Shown here: one piece after another, positions 32,227 to 39,308 of the stretch
Layout of the letters: every line of letters begins with the position of its first letter
Position numbering within the stretch: the stretch's first letter is position 1
Source of the DNA: Exiguobacterium acetylicum
Lineage (GTDB): Bacteria > Bacillota > Bacilli > Exiguobacteriales > Exiguobacteriaceae
Assembly (NCBI RefSeq): GCF_019890935.1
Contig: NZ_CP082333.1
Coordinates: 1,700,001-1,764,000, forward strand
Direction of reading: 5' to 3'
DNA length: 64,000 bases
Program-made: the position numbers and the translations under genes
The notes under the pieces: generated by a model
What the model saw: the letters and a program-made list of their open reading frames with translations, nothing else
What the model was told of the DNA's origin: nothing
Databases searched by the model: none

Positions 32227-32985
32227 TTAGAAAAAGGAATACAGTCCGTGTTCGTAATAATCAAATTCTCGTGTAGTCAATCGCTCGAAACGGTAGCCTT
32301 CGTAAAAGGCATCGAGGGCTCGCGGATCATCGATGATCGGACTGATCGCAAGAGCGATGTCATACCGCCGATCGCCCGGTCTCATTGCACCGACATCAAT
32401 GAACGACAGCGTTCCGTCCGTCGCGACCAACAGATTGTCCGTCGTACAGTCGCCATGAATCCAACTGGCAGTTATCGCCTTCGGACAGGAGGACTTTAAT
32501 CGTTTCAGTAAATCCATCGTACCAGACGTCCAAGCAGATGCGACATAACGTTCCGCTGTCATAAGTCGTTCCGTTAGCCACTCCTGTGACGTTCCCCCTG
32601 TCGTGCGTTGATGAAACTGGAAAAGATACGTTCCGAACGCTTGCCACAGCTGAATCCGCTGCTCGCTTGTCGCCTGTCTTAAGGCTGTCGACAACGTCAT
32701 CCCGTCTCGCCACTGCATCAAGAGATGGCTTTGCTGTTCCGTCTTAAAAAAACCAACGTACTCCGGTAGGAACCCTGGTTCTCGTTGCATCCATTCTTCT
32801 AAGACAATCGCTTCTTCTGCGAGCCATTCTTGGTATCTCGCTTCCGTAGCAGTCTTTAGTAAGTAACTCCCTTTTTTTGCTTCAATCCGGTACACAATCG
32901 AAGTGCCCCCTTGCTCACCAAGCTTTTCGACGTGCCCGATATCCCCCGTCAGTTGTTCGATCCGTACACGTGTCGCTTCCGTCAT
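32227..32985 (-). CDS. Phosphotransferase (APH-fold) family protein
   Basis: 252 residues. APH motifs: N-lobe LGEQGGTSIVYRIEAKKGSYLLKT with the ATP-binding Lys, catalytic loop WIHGDCTTDNLLV and metal loop SFIDVGAMRPGDRRYDIAL. HGD-x-x-x-x-N and IDxG are intact, so kinase activity is expected, on an unknown small molecule. It starts inside the stop of the Lrp-type regulator (ATGA overlap) and may be regulated with it. Confidence 0.8.
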   Translation of the reverse strand: MTEATRVRIEQLTGDIGHVEKLGEQGGTSIVYRIEAKKGSYLLKTATEARYQEWLAEEAIVLEEWMQREPGFLPEYVGFFKTEQQSHLLMQWRDGMTLSTALRQATSEQRIQLWQAFGTYLFQFHQRTTGGTSQEWLTERLMTAERYVASAWTSGTMDLLKRLKSSCPKAITASWIHGDCTTDNLLVATDGTLSFIDVGAMRPGDRRYDIALAISPIIDDPRALDAFYEGYRFERLTTREFDYYEHGLYSFF

Positions 32986-33407
32986 ACCGTATATCCCGTG
33001 AACGGCACTGGCGTCGACAGTCGAATCCAGGTCGACGGTTTGCCGTAGACCGATGCGTCATCAAGAAAATGTTCCAGTGTTGTAACGGACGCCGTTTGCA
33101 ACTTGACCATGAAGTTATAGCTACCGGTCAGGCGGTGACACTCGACGACTTCTGGATGTCCTTTACAAAATTCAATCAAGCCTGCGCAGCGTGTCTCTTC
33201 GAACATGACGATCGCGAGTAACCCTTGCGCGAGTGCTTCCGGATTTATGACAGCGCGGAATCCTTCGATGATTCCCGCGTCCTCCATTTTTCGGACTCGT
33301 TCGATGACGGCAGGTGCCGATAACCCAATCTGTCGTCCGAGTTCCGACCACGGAATCCGGGCATCGTCTTGCAGAATCCGGACAATCTGTTGATCAATTT
33401 GGTCCAT
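32982..33407 (-). CDS. Lrp/AsnC-family transcriptional regulator
   Basis: 141 residues: N-terminal helix-turn-helix (DQIDQQIVRILQDDARIPWSELGRQIGLS, then APAVIERVRKMEDAGII) and a C-terminal RAM domain (VVECHRLTGSYNFMVKLQTASVTTLEHFLDD). Lrp-type proteins sense amino acids and form octamers. Full length for the family. The downstream phosphotransferase is coupled by ATGA, so control of that gene is the simplest guess. Confidence 0.9.
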   Translation of the reverse strand: MDQIDQQIVRILQDDARIPWSELGRQIGLSAPAVIERVRKMEDAGIIEGFRAVINPEALAQGLLAIVMFEETRCAGLIEFCKGHPEVVECHRLTGSYNFMVKLQTASVTTLEHFLDDASVYGKPSTWIRLSTPVPFTGYTV

Positions 33408-33543
33408 TTTTCATCTCCCTTTCGAATTAAAACCACTTTCTTCAAATTACCACGGAATCAAAGGAAAATATAGCCTTTCCCTATGTTCTCCTACTGTGCT
33501 CCTCAAAGTGCTTTTCTTATACTAATTACAGGAGGTGATACAT

Positions 33544-33702
33544 ATGGAATCAACCTGTGTCCGGTGTCAAGAAACGATTGAAACGACGGTCTATCAGTGC
33601 TCGCACGCTTGTACGTTTTGCGAACCGTGTACGAAAACGCTCGATCATATTTGCCAAAACTGCGGGGAGATGCTCGAACCCGTCACGCCAGTCGCGACAT
33701 AA
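33544..33702 (+). CDS. DUF1272-family small zinc-binding protein
   Basis: A 52-residue protein with a strong ribosome site (ACAGGAGGTG). Seven Cys: CVRC at residues 5-8, then QCSHACTFCEPCTKTLDHIC and the closing QNCGEMLEP. This is the pattern of DUF1272 proteins, short cysteine-rich zinc binders of unknown function. A terminator starts at its stop codon. Confidence 0.75.
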   Translation: MESTCVRCQETIETTVYQCSHACTFCEPCTKTLDHICQNCGEMLEPVTPVAT

Positions 33703-33731
33703 AAAGACGGATGCCTCGGCACCCGTCTTTT
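33702..33731. terminator. Bidirectional intrinsic terminator
   Basis: AAAAGACGG pairs with CCGTCTTTT with an inner TGCC/GGCA extension; A-run and T-run on opposite sides serve the DUF1272 gene and the convergent DUF4188 gene. Confidence 0.7.
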
Positions 33732-33737
33732 GTCTAT

Positions 33738-34202
33738 TTAGATCGTCTCTTGTGATTGCCGCTCGGCTAAGCGCCCTTTTGCTTGTTCTTGATGCGGCTT
33801 GATCGCCGACTCCCCGAGTGCTTTCGCTAGACCTCGTGTTGGAAGATTGACATACATCGACTCATAATTGCTGACTTCGAACGTCTCATGAAAGATCCCG
33901 ACCGCTTCTGTTGTCCGTGCCTTCTGATTGAATCGTTTCCACGCCGTCAAATGACGGGAACCATGGGCATATGCCATCAATTCTTCCGTCGAACGCCAAT
34001 ATTGAATCAACGTCACGGAACGCCAACCGACAAGTGACTCATGCGAAATCAGACCGACATCGTTTGCATAACACTCTTGTAGCATCGGTCCCATCGCCTG
34101 GACCGTCGGCAACCATTGCCGGACGGAACGCAGACGATTGATCCGTAAACCGATGATGAACACGACGACGTCTTTGTTCGGAGTCGCAATGATCCGTTTC
34201 AT
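33738..34202 (-). CDS. DUF4188-family protein (monooxygenase-like fold)
   Basis: 154 residues from the ATG at 34202, with GGAGGAGGAAATT upstream; the frame extends 27 codons but would run into the PadR gene. The sequence VVVFIIGLRINRLRSVRQWLP, then GLISHESLVGWRSVTLIQYWRSTEELMAYAHG, then W-x-x-F and GIFHETF is the DUF4188 pattern, a dimeric alpha/beta barrel related to heme-degrading and antibiotic monooxygenases. It is coupled to the PadR regulator, whose stop is next to its start, so the pair is probably a detoxification unit. Confidence 0.82.
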   Translation of the reverse strand: MKRIIATPNKDVVVFIIGLRINRLRSVRQWLPTVQAMGPMLQECYANDVGLISHESLVGWRSVTLIQYWRSTEELMAYAHGSRHLTAWKRFNQKARTTEAVGIFHETFEVSNYESMYVNLPTRGLAKALGESAIKPHQEQAKGRLAERQSQETI

Positions 34203-34203
34203 G

Positions 34204-34740
34204 TCAATTTCCTCCTCCAAGGGTCTCAAGGGAAGCGTCACACCAATCGAGTAACGCCCGTGTCTTCCGAATGCCATAATCAAGCGTCAATAACCAATAG
34301 ACGGCATCATTCGAGTCCGGATAAGAACGAATCATCGCATCGATTGCTTGATACGTCTCAAGCCGTTCTTCAAGCAATCGCGCGTGCTCCTGAATTTTCT
34401 GCAAGGTAACCTCTTTTGAAGCATGTCGAGCGAAGTACAGCTTCAACAACAGGTCGTTCCGTTGCACCGGCAGCTCGACGGACGGTTCAGCGACCCATCG
34501 CGCAAGCTCCGCATGCCCGTTTTCCGTCAGGGCGAATTGTTTCCGTTCCCCATCCGTGACCTCTTCAACGATCAACCCTTCCGCCTCTAACCGTTTCAGC
34601 GTTGGATAGACTTGTCCGAAGCTAATTTTCCAAAAGTGATTCAAACTCGTATCGATCGTGTGTTTCATCTCATAACCAGACGTACACCCGCTTGCAAGAA
34701 GTCCGAGAATCGCATAACGGGTCATGTTTTCTTTTGGCAT
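34204..34740 (-). CDS. PadR-family transcriptional regulator
   Basis: 178 residues: N-terminal winged helix (YAILGLLASGCTSGYEMKHTID, ISFGQVYPTLKRLEAEGLIVEE and the wing GERKQFALTENGHAEL) and a C-terminal dimerisation coiled coil with LLLKLYFARHAS. Typical of the longer PadR group (PadR plus Vir_act_alpha_C). It is expected to repress its own operon; a 33-bp perfect inverted repeat lies between its promoter and its ribosome site. Confidence 0.9.
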   Translation of the reverse strand: MPKENMTRYAILGLLASGCTSGYEMKHTIDTSLNHFWKISFGQVYPTLKRLEAEGLIVEEVTDGERKQFALTENGHAELARWVAEPSVELPVQRNDLLLKLYFARHASKEVTLQKIQEHARLLEERLETYQAIDAMIRSYPDSNDAVYWLLTLDYGIRKTRALLDWCDASLETLGGGN

Positions 34741-34749
34741 CGGTCCCTC

Positions 34750-34782
34750 CTATATCTAAAAGATAGTATCTTTTAGATATAG
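34750..34782. promoter_or_regulatory. 33-bp perfect inverted repeat, PadR operator candidate
   Basis: CTATATCTAAAAGATA (34750-34765) and TATCTTTTAGATATAG (34767-34782) are exact reverse complements around one base. The element covers the -10 region and transcript start of the PadR promoter and ends at the ribosome site. Confidence 0.75.
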
Positions 34783-34804
34783 TTCCCGTTCATTCAAATG
34801 CCAA
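34776..34804 (-). promoter_or_regulatory. Promoter of the PadR-DUF4188 operon
   Basis: Read on the minus strand: -35 TTGGCA (34799-34804), 17-base spacer, -10 TATATC (34776-34781). The -10 box lies in the outer arm of the inverted repeat, so regulator binding would block polymerase. Confidence 0.5.
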
Positions 34805-34887
34805 ACAGGAAATTTACTGGATGAAGCAGGAATTTACGTTTTAAGTCCGAATTCTTGTTCACATACTTAATTAAAAGGAGTTCTCAT

Positions 34888-35160
34888 ATGACATACGCTA
34901 AAGCTTCTATCTTCTTTAGTTTGCTCGGTCTGCTCATCGCCTATATGATTTTCCCACCGCTCAACTGGTCGTTCGGACCGAACTCGATGCTGACGATCCC
35001 AATCGGACTTGTCATTTATCTGTTTGGAATCGGACTTGGGATCGTCGCCATCAAACGACGCGAATCGGGAATCCTCAAATACGTCAGTCTCGCCTGTGCC
35101 GTTCCGCTTGGTGTGTTACTACTGCTCTTTCTCGGTTTCATCTTCAGTGGGCAGATTTAA
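34888..35160 (+). CDS. Small three-TM membrane protein
   Basis: 90 residues from the ATG at 34888 (AAAAGGAG upstream). Three hydrophobic segments: ASIFFSLLGLLIAYMIF, LTIPIGLVIYLFGIGLGIVA and YVSLACAVPLGVLLLLFLGF, with KRRES on the inner side. This resembles generic small integral membrane proteins; no family is clear. It is a single gene, convergent with the histidine phosphatase. Confidence 0.6.
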   Translation: MTYAKASIFFSLLGLLIAYMIFPPLNWSFGPNSMLTIPIGLVIYLFGIGLGIVAIKRRESGILKYVSLACAVPLGVLLLLFLGFIFSGQI

Positions 35161-35165
35161 TCATT

Positions 35166-35723
35166 TTACAATAGTTGTTCATGAGACGTTTTCCCGCCTG
35201 CATCGAATGTCAGCTGATGGATTGTTGGACTCCCCATCGCGCCCAGCCACTCATTTGCCGGTCGTTCAGTGTAGTGTTCGAGCACTAAAGCCAACACGAG
35301 ACCATGCGTCGCGACGACCACTCGGTGGTGCGGGTGGGTTTTAAGTAGCTGATCGATGACTGTTAGAGCACGATTACGTGCTATTTGATTCGACTCTCCA
35401 CCACTTTGCGCGTAATCATCATTTTGAAATGATCGCTTCAACAGTTCTTCTAGCCGTTCAGGCGATAAACGTTCGTCTGTTTCCTGAAAACGCCGTTCCT
35501 GAAACGCTGCCTCGTAGATTCGCAAACCTCGTTGCTCAGCAAGCGGGCGAACGGAGTCCATCGCTCGTTGCATCGGACTCGAGTAGATGGCGTCAATCGG
35601 TATCTCTTTAAAGAACGCTACGAGTTCCTGTGCTTGTTCTTGACCTGCATCCGTTAATCCCCGCCCTTGATCACTGCCTGTTTTGATCGATTCGCAATGG
35701 CGAATGAAATAGATCGTCCTCAT
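35166..35723 (-). CDS. Histidine phosphatase family protein
   Basis: 185 residues from the ATG at 35723. Motif RHCESI at residue 8 has the phospho-accepting His (the usual RHGE is here RHCE), YSSPMQRAMDS gives the second phosphate-binding Arg, and VVVATHGLVLALVL supplies the second His. Phosphoglycerate-mutase-like phosphatase acting on small phosphorylated metabolites. It is coupled to the peptidase E gene by ATGA overlap. The Cys in the RHGE motif is a mild oddity. Confidence 0.85.
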   Translation of the reverse strand: MRTIYFIRHCESIKTGSDQGRGLTDAGQEQAQELVAFFKEIPIDAIYSSPMQRAMDSVRPLAEQRGLRIYEAAFQERRFQETDERLSPERLEELLKRSFQNDDYAQSGGESNQIARNRALTVIDQLLKTHPHHRVVVATHGLVLALVLEHYTERPANEWLGAMGSPTIHQLTFDAGGKTSHEQLL

Positions 35724-36382
35724 CGCAACTGGACCCACTTTCCTTCAGAAATCACGTCTACGTTCGAACCGATAACACGAATCGCTGTCGCGTCGTCGAT
35801 TGCGTAAGCTGGATTCGTCAATGTCTCAGCCCATGATTCGGCAGCTTGTAAGTGATTATCTGGTAACTGCGGATGATCGAGGTGTGGAAAAATTGAAAAG
35901 TCAAAGAGACCTAATGTTGCGTCCGATTGCTCCGGCGTCTTTTTCCATCCAACGAAATCTGTTCCGATTCGTGGCGTCAGAACCATGCTACCGGCGCTCA
36001 TCCCGACATAAACACCGGTCAGTTGCGGTAATAGTCGATCGAAGCCCGATTCGACAAACCAGTGATGTAGAAAGAGTGGATCACCACCATTAACGAGAAT
36101 GACATCCGCTTGTTCGACCGCTGGTTGCCAAATTGCTGGATCAATTACCGAGACCGCTGATAATTCCAACAGACCGACTGATTTCCATCCTAAATCGACC
36201 ATCGGTGCCTCATCTTTTCCTTGAATGAAGTTGACAGCGAGGTCCGTTCCTCTGCCTAATGCGTAGGAAGCTGTCGTGATTGCAATGGCACGGCATTCTT
36301 CAATCGGTTTTCCGAGCATCTCGCGTAACGCGTTATGAATCGAGAGATTCTGTACCCCACCGGACGTTAATAAATAGTCCAT
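35720..36382 (-). CDS. Peptidase E / S51-family dipeptidase-like protein
   Basis: 220 residues from the ATG at 36382 (CAGGAGGTG upstream). Catalytic elbow VYVGMSAGSMVL with Ser, VILVNGGDPLFLHHWF glycine-rich turn and FSIFPHLDHPQLPDN with the likely His. This is the peptidase E (Asp-dipeptidase) / type 1 amidotransferase-like group, usual length. The phosphatase gene follows with ATGA overlap. Paralogous in fold to the gene at 31578 but not close in sequence. Confidence 0.82.
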   Translation of the reverse strand: MDYLLTSGGVQNLSIHNALREMLGKPIEECRAIAITTASYALGRGTDLAVNFIQGKDEAPMVDLGWKSVGLLELSAVSVIDPAIWQPAVEQADVILVNGGDPLFLHHWFVESGFDRLLPQLTGVYVGMSAGSMVLTPRIGTDFVGWKKTPEQSDATLGLFDFSIFPHLDHPQLPDNHLQAAESWAETLTNPAYAIDDATAIRVIGSNVDVISEGKWVQLR

Positions 36383-36544
36383 CGTGACACCTCCTGTTCT
36401 TTGCTTCAGTTTACAATATTTGTGCGTTTCTGGTATTCTTACTTTTATTAACAACTTACTTCATCAGGAACTTTTCTCCATTTTCTTTCGTATCAAAACA
36501 TACAGGCTCATATTTTGACCAATTTTTGTGAACAGGAGGCACAT

Positions 36545-37252
36545 ATGTATTCGATTCCTAGCTACTTCATACTCTACTTAAAAATCATGCTGACGGATAA
36601 GATTCCGGTCTTTTGGTCGTTGATTTTCCCGTTGATTCTCGCCTTTGTCTTCGGGTCACGACTTGACTTCACCGAGAACAGTTTCCTCTCGTTCCTTGCG
36701 CTCTTTTGGGGCTATATCTTGCTCTCGATTTACGTGAACAGTATCGGACTCCAACTTGCCCGGATGCGGGAGCATGGTTTGATGAAGACGTATATCATGA
36801 TTTCCGGTAGTAAGATTGGTTGTATTCTCGCACTCGTACTCGTTCAGCTCGTGTTTGCAGCCGTTAGTTTGACGGTCTTTACGACGATCCTGATGCTCGT
36901 ATTCGGTTACTTCTCACCTTTGACGTTGTTACTCGCTTATCTCGTCTTGTTGCTCAGCATCCCGCTTGCTTTTGCAAGCATTGCCTTGACGATGCTTCCA
37001 GCAAAGATTTCGAGTATGTCGACATTAATCAACATCGTCATGTATCCCCTGTTCTTGTTCGCAAATAGCCAACCGGATCGCTTGTACAGTTACTTGAATC
37101 CTTTTTATGTCATGAAAACACTTGGTCTCGCCGTCTCTGAGCACGTTACGGGAGCATCGTTACTGATCTTGACCGTCGTACTCGTCGTTTATCTGTTACT
37201 TGGTCTATTCTCTGTCAAACGCTTTAATCTGATGTCATTACTGACCCGATAG
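36545..37252 (+). CDS. ABC exporter permease
   Basis: 235 residues from the ATG at 36545 (ACAGGAGGCAC upstream). Six membrane segments; the pattern of ABC-2 permeases is there (KIPVFWSLIFPLILAFVFG start, RMREHGLMKTYIMISGSKIG cytoplasmic coupling helix, LPAKISSMSTLINIVMYPLFLF and YLNPFYVMKTL). In contrast to most such pairs the permease comes before the ATPase. It is probably an exporter of a peptide or lipid; nothing marks a substrate. Confidence 0.82.
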   Translation: MYSIPSYFILYLKIMLTDKIPVFWSLIFPLILAFVFGSRLDFTENSFLSFLALFWGYILLSIYVNSIGLQLARMREHGLMKTYIMISGSKIGCILALVLVQLVFAAVSLTVFTTILMLVFGYFSPLTLLLAYLVLLLSIPLAFASIALTMLPAKISSMSTLINIVMYPLFLFANSQPDRLYSYLNPFYVMKTLGLAVSEHVTGASLLILTVVLVVYLLLGLFSVKRFNLMSLLTR

Positions 37253-37262
37253 GAGGATTCAG

Positions 37263-37967
37263 ATGCACGTTCAACACGTACGCTTCAACTATCCGAAATC
37301 ACCTGATCTGTTACACGATGTCTCCTTTTCGCTTGTTCCCGGGAAACTGAACGTCTTGATCGGGATGAACGGTGCCGGGAAAACGACACTGTTTGATTGC
37401 ATGACCGGTGCTTTACCGATCACGTCCGGAGAACTGGACTTACCCGATATCTCGGACATCCTCTATTTGACGCAATTCATCTATTACTCGGATGAATTAA
37501 AGGGTAAGGATGTCGCCGTTTTCGTCGGTCGGCTCGCTCGTTTGAAAGCATATCGCAAGCAAGAGACCTATACGCGTCATCTGAAACAGCCGCGAGAGCT
37601 CGATTTATTCGCTCATCTGTGGGAGATGAAAATCGGTAAGATGTCCGCTGGCGAAAAGAAATGGTTGTTCGTGACCCTGTTGACGACAGTACCACGTTCG
37701 CTCTACATCTTTGACGAGCCGACGAGCGGAGTCGACCCGGCAACACGGCTTCATATCATGCGACGCTTCGAGCAGATGACAGCAAACGGTCAAACATGCC
37801 TCTTCTCGACGCATCAATTACACGATCTATTGCATACCGATGCCCATGTCATCTTCCTTCATCAAGGTCGTATTTTGTACGAAGGTGACTTCAAGGATTG
37901 GTTGAACCGATTCGAGACGACGGATCCGGACGTCGCGTTCGTCCAAATGCTAGAACTAGCAGGGTAA
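37263..37967 (+). CDS. ABC exporter ATP-binding protein
   Basis: 234 residues, 10 bases after the permease. Walker A GMNGAGKTT, Walker B SLYIFDEPTSGVDP and H-switch FSTHQLHDL are intact. The signature is MSAGEKKW instead of LSGGQ, which is still an S-x-G-E type. The Q-loop region YLTQFIYYSDEL is also unusual. It is a dedicated partner of the permease upstream. A terminator follows 4 bases after its stop. Confidence 0.88.
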   Translation: MHVQHVRFNYPKSPDLLHDVSFSLVPGKLNVLIGMNGAGKTTLFDCMTGALPITSGELDLPDISDILYLTQFIYYSDELKGKDVAVFVGRLARLKAYRKQETYTRHLKQPRELDLFAHLWEMKIGKMSAGEKKWLFVTLLTTVPRSLYIFDEPTSGVDPATRLHIMRRFEQMTANGQTCLFSTHQLHDLLHTDAHVIFLHQGRILYEGDFKDWLNRFETTDPDVAFVQMLELAG

Positions 37968-37971
37968 CGTT

Positions 37972-38000
37972 AACCACCTCTCTTTTGGAGGTGGTTTTTT
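37972..38000 (+). terminator. Intrinsic terminator
   Basis: AACCACCTC (37972-37980) pairs with GAGGTGGTT (37988-37996), followed by a run of six T. It ends the ABC pair. Confidence 0.85.
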
Positions 38001-38071
38001 GTAATATTTGAAATATAGGTTTTCGAAAAACATGTACTGGATATACACATTATAAGAAAGGAGGTCGTCCG

Positions 38072-38419
38072 ATGAACTTCATTTCCGGTCAAGCATTTAT
38101 CACAATGATGGATTCACTTTTTAGCGAAGAGGAATGGAATCGACACGTCTTATACATCACTGCGAATTCAGCAGCGATCCACTTACAAAAACGATCTACC
38201 ACCATTCTCTCGCAGCCTTTGGAATGTCAGATTTCGTTTCTCGTGCATTTACCAACGCTAGAAAAACGACTGATCGTCAAAACGAATCAACAGGAGACGC
38301 GTCAATTTTTCTTTGATTCAATGGCTTCCATCGATTGTATGTGCACTAGTTTGATGCCATGGACGAATCCAGGGCGATTCAATAAGGAGGAAAACGTTCA
38401 TGTCCACCAACACTCTTGA
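38072..38419 (+). CDS. Unknown 115-aa protein
   Basis: Start has a very good AAAGGAGG site. I do not recognise the sequence. It is soluble, with WNRHVLYITANSAAIHLQK and a FLVHLPTLEKRLIVKTNQQETRQFFF strand-rich middle, then a CMCTSLMPW segment. The end overlaps the helix-turn-helix gene at 38400 by 20 bases; the ribosome site of that gene is inside this frame. The pair may be a small regulatory unit or what is left of a mobile element. Confidence 0.45.
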   Translation: MNFISGQAFITMMDSLFSEEEWNRHVLYITANSAAIHLQKRSTTILSQPLECQISFLVHLPTLEKRLIVKTNQQETRQFFFDSMASIDCMCTSLMPWTNPGRFNKEENVHVHQHS

Positions 38420-38618
38420 ACAACGCATGAATGCCGTCCTCGATTGTTTGGCGGCCGCAAAGGACTACCAACGCATCGCCGGACGGCATGATGTGTCGTA
38501 TCAACAATTGTATAACTGGGTCCGGCGCTATGAGAGCGGCGGTATTCCTGCCCTGACGGATCGCCGTGGTCGGAAGTTACGAAGCGAACGATTTACTTCG
38601 ACTCAGCATACGCCTTGA
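38400..38618 (+). CDS. HTH protein, possible remnant of an IS3-type OrfA
   Basis: 72 residues: LDCLAAAKDYQRIAGRHDVSYQQLYNWVRRYESGGIPALTDRRGRK is the helix-turn-helix of IS3/IS150-type transposase OrfA proteins (only its first 60 residues or so). OrfA normally goes on for about 100 residues or more; here the frame runs into the 3' end of the SRPBCC gene and stops there, overlapping it by 26 bases on the opposite strand. So this is most likely a truncated element, although the clean AAGGAGG site would permit expression as a small DNA-binding protein. Confidence 0.55.
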   Translation: MSTNTLEQRMNAVLDCLAAAKDYQRIAGRHDVSYQQLYNWVRRYESGGIPALTDRRGRKLRSERFTSTQHTP

Positions 38619-39003
38619 ACCGATCAAGGATCGCCTGCCAGCCCGCTTGTTGCATCTCAGGCGGGTTGCTTGTTTCGGCATCAAACGATTCGACGACTTC
38701 GGTCTGTTGCCCGTTCCGAGAGAAGTCGATCGTCACCTGGCGACCATCTTCGAGGACATACGCAATGTGTTCGTAAGGAATGATTGTCTCGTATGTACCC
38801 GTGAAATCAAATCCCATGCTACCGTCTTTTGCTTCCATTCGATTCGTGAATTGACCACCGACCGTCAAATCATTCGTTGACGCCGTCGTATGCCAGTCGT
38901 CAGACGCTGCGTTCCAGCGTTTGATGTCTTCTGGTGCGTTCCAGATCTCCCACACGGTCTCGACTGGACGGTCAATCACGGCTTGAATCGTTAGTTTCGT
39001 CAT
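38593..39003 (-). CDS. SRPBCC / AHSA1-like domain protein
   Basis: 136 residues: begins MTKLTIQAVIDRPVETVWEIWNAPEDIKRWN and has the AHSA1/YndB pattern (helix-grip fold) with YETIIPYEHIAYVLEDGRQVTIDF and a final long helix GWQAILDRFKAYAESK. The family binds hydrophobic ligands in a central cavity. Single gene with AGGAGG upstream. It overlaps the convergent helix-turn-helix frame by 26 bases. Confidence 0.85.
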   Translation of the reverse strand: MTKLTIQAVIDRPVETVWEIWNAPEDIKRWNAASDDWHTTASTNDLTVGGQFTNRMEAKDGSMGFDFTGTYETIIPYEHIAYVLEDGRQVTIDFSRNGQQTEVVESFDAETSNPPEMQQAGWQAILDRFKAYAESK

Positions 39004-39089
39004 CTTTTTTCCTCCTTACTAATTGAAGTTCCCTCCCTATTTCGAGGATGATTAAATGAATTCCTTGTTATTTTCGATTAATTCAGGTG

Positions 39090-39308
39090 TTAATTTGAAC
39101 GCTTTGTTTTCCATACCATGAACAATAGAATCGCCGGAATGAGACAGATGATTGCATCGGTAACGGTCGGCAGTCGTAACGCGGGACTTGTTAAAAAACG
39201 AACGCCTTCCACCGTCCAAATCGTTAACATACAGGCGGTCAACGCTGCAAGCCGCCAGCGTCTTGGAATCCGAATCCAGAAAGCGAGGAGTCGCTCCGAT
39301 AACTTCAT
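39090..39308 (-). CDS. Small two-TM membrane protein
   Basis: 72 residues with a basic N-terminus, LAALTACMLTIWTVEGVRFL and TDAIICLIPAILLFMVW as membrane segments, and a KTKRSN tail. The ATG overlaps the stop of the beta-helix lipoprotein by ATGA, so it is made from the same message. No family recognised. Confidence 0.55.
   Translation of the reverse strand: MKLSERLLAFWIRIPRRWRLAALTACMLTIWTVEGVRFLTSPALRLPTVTDAIICLIPAILLFMVWKTKRSN

Noticed and set aside
32202-32264. N-terminal extension of the amidotransferase-like protein
   Set aside because: It would overlap the phosphotransferase gene and lacks a ribosome site; the ATG at 32201 has AAAGGAG.
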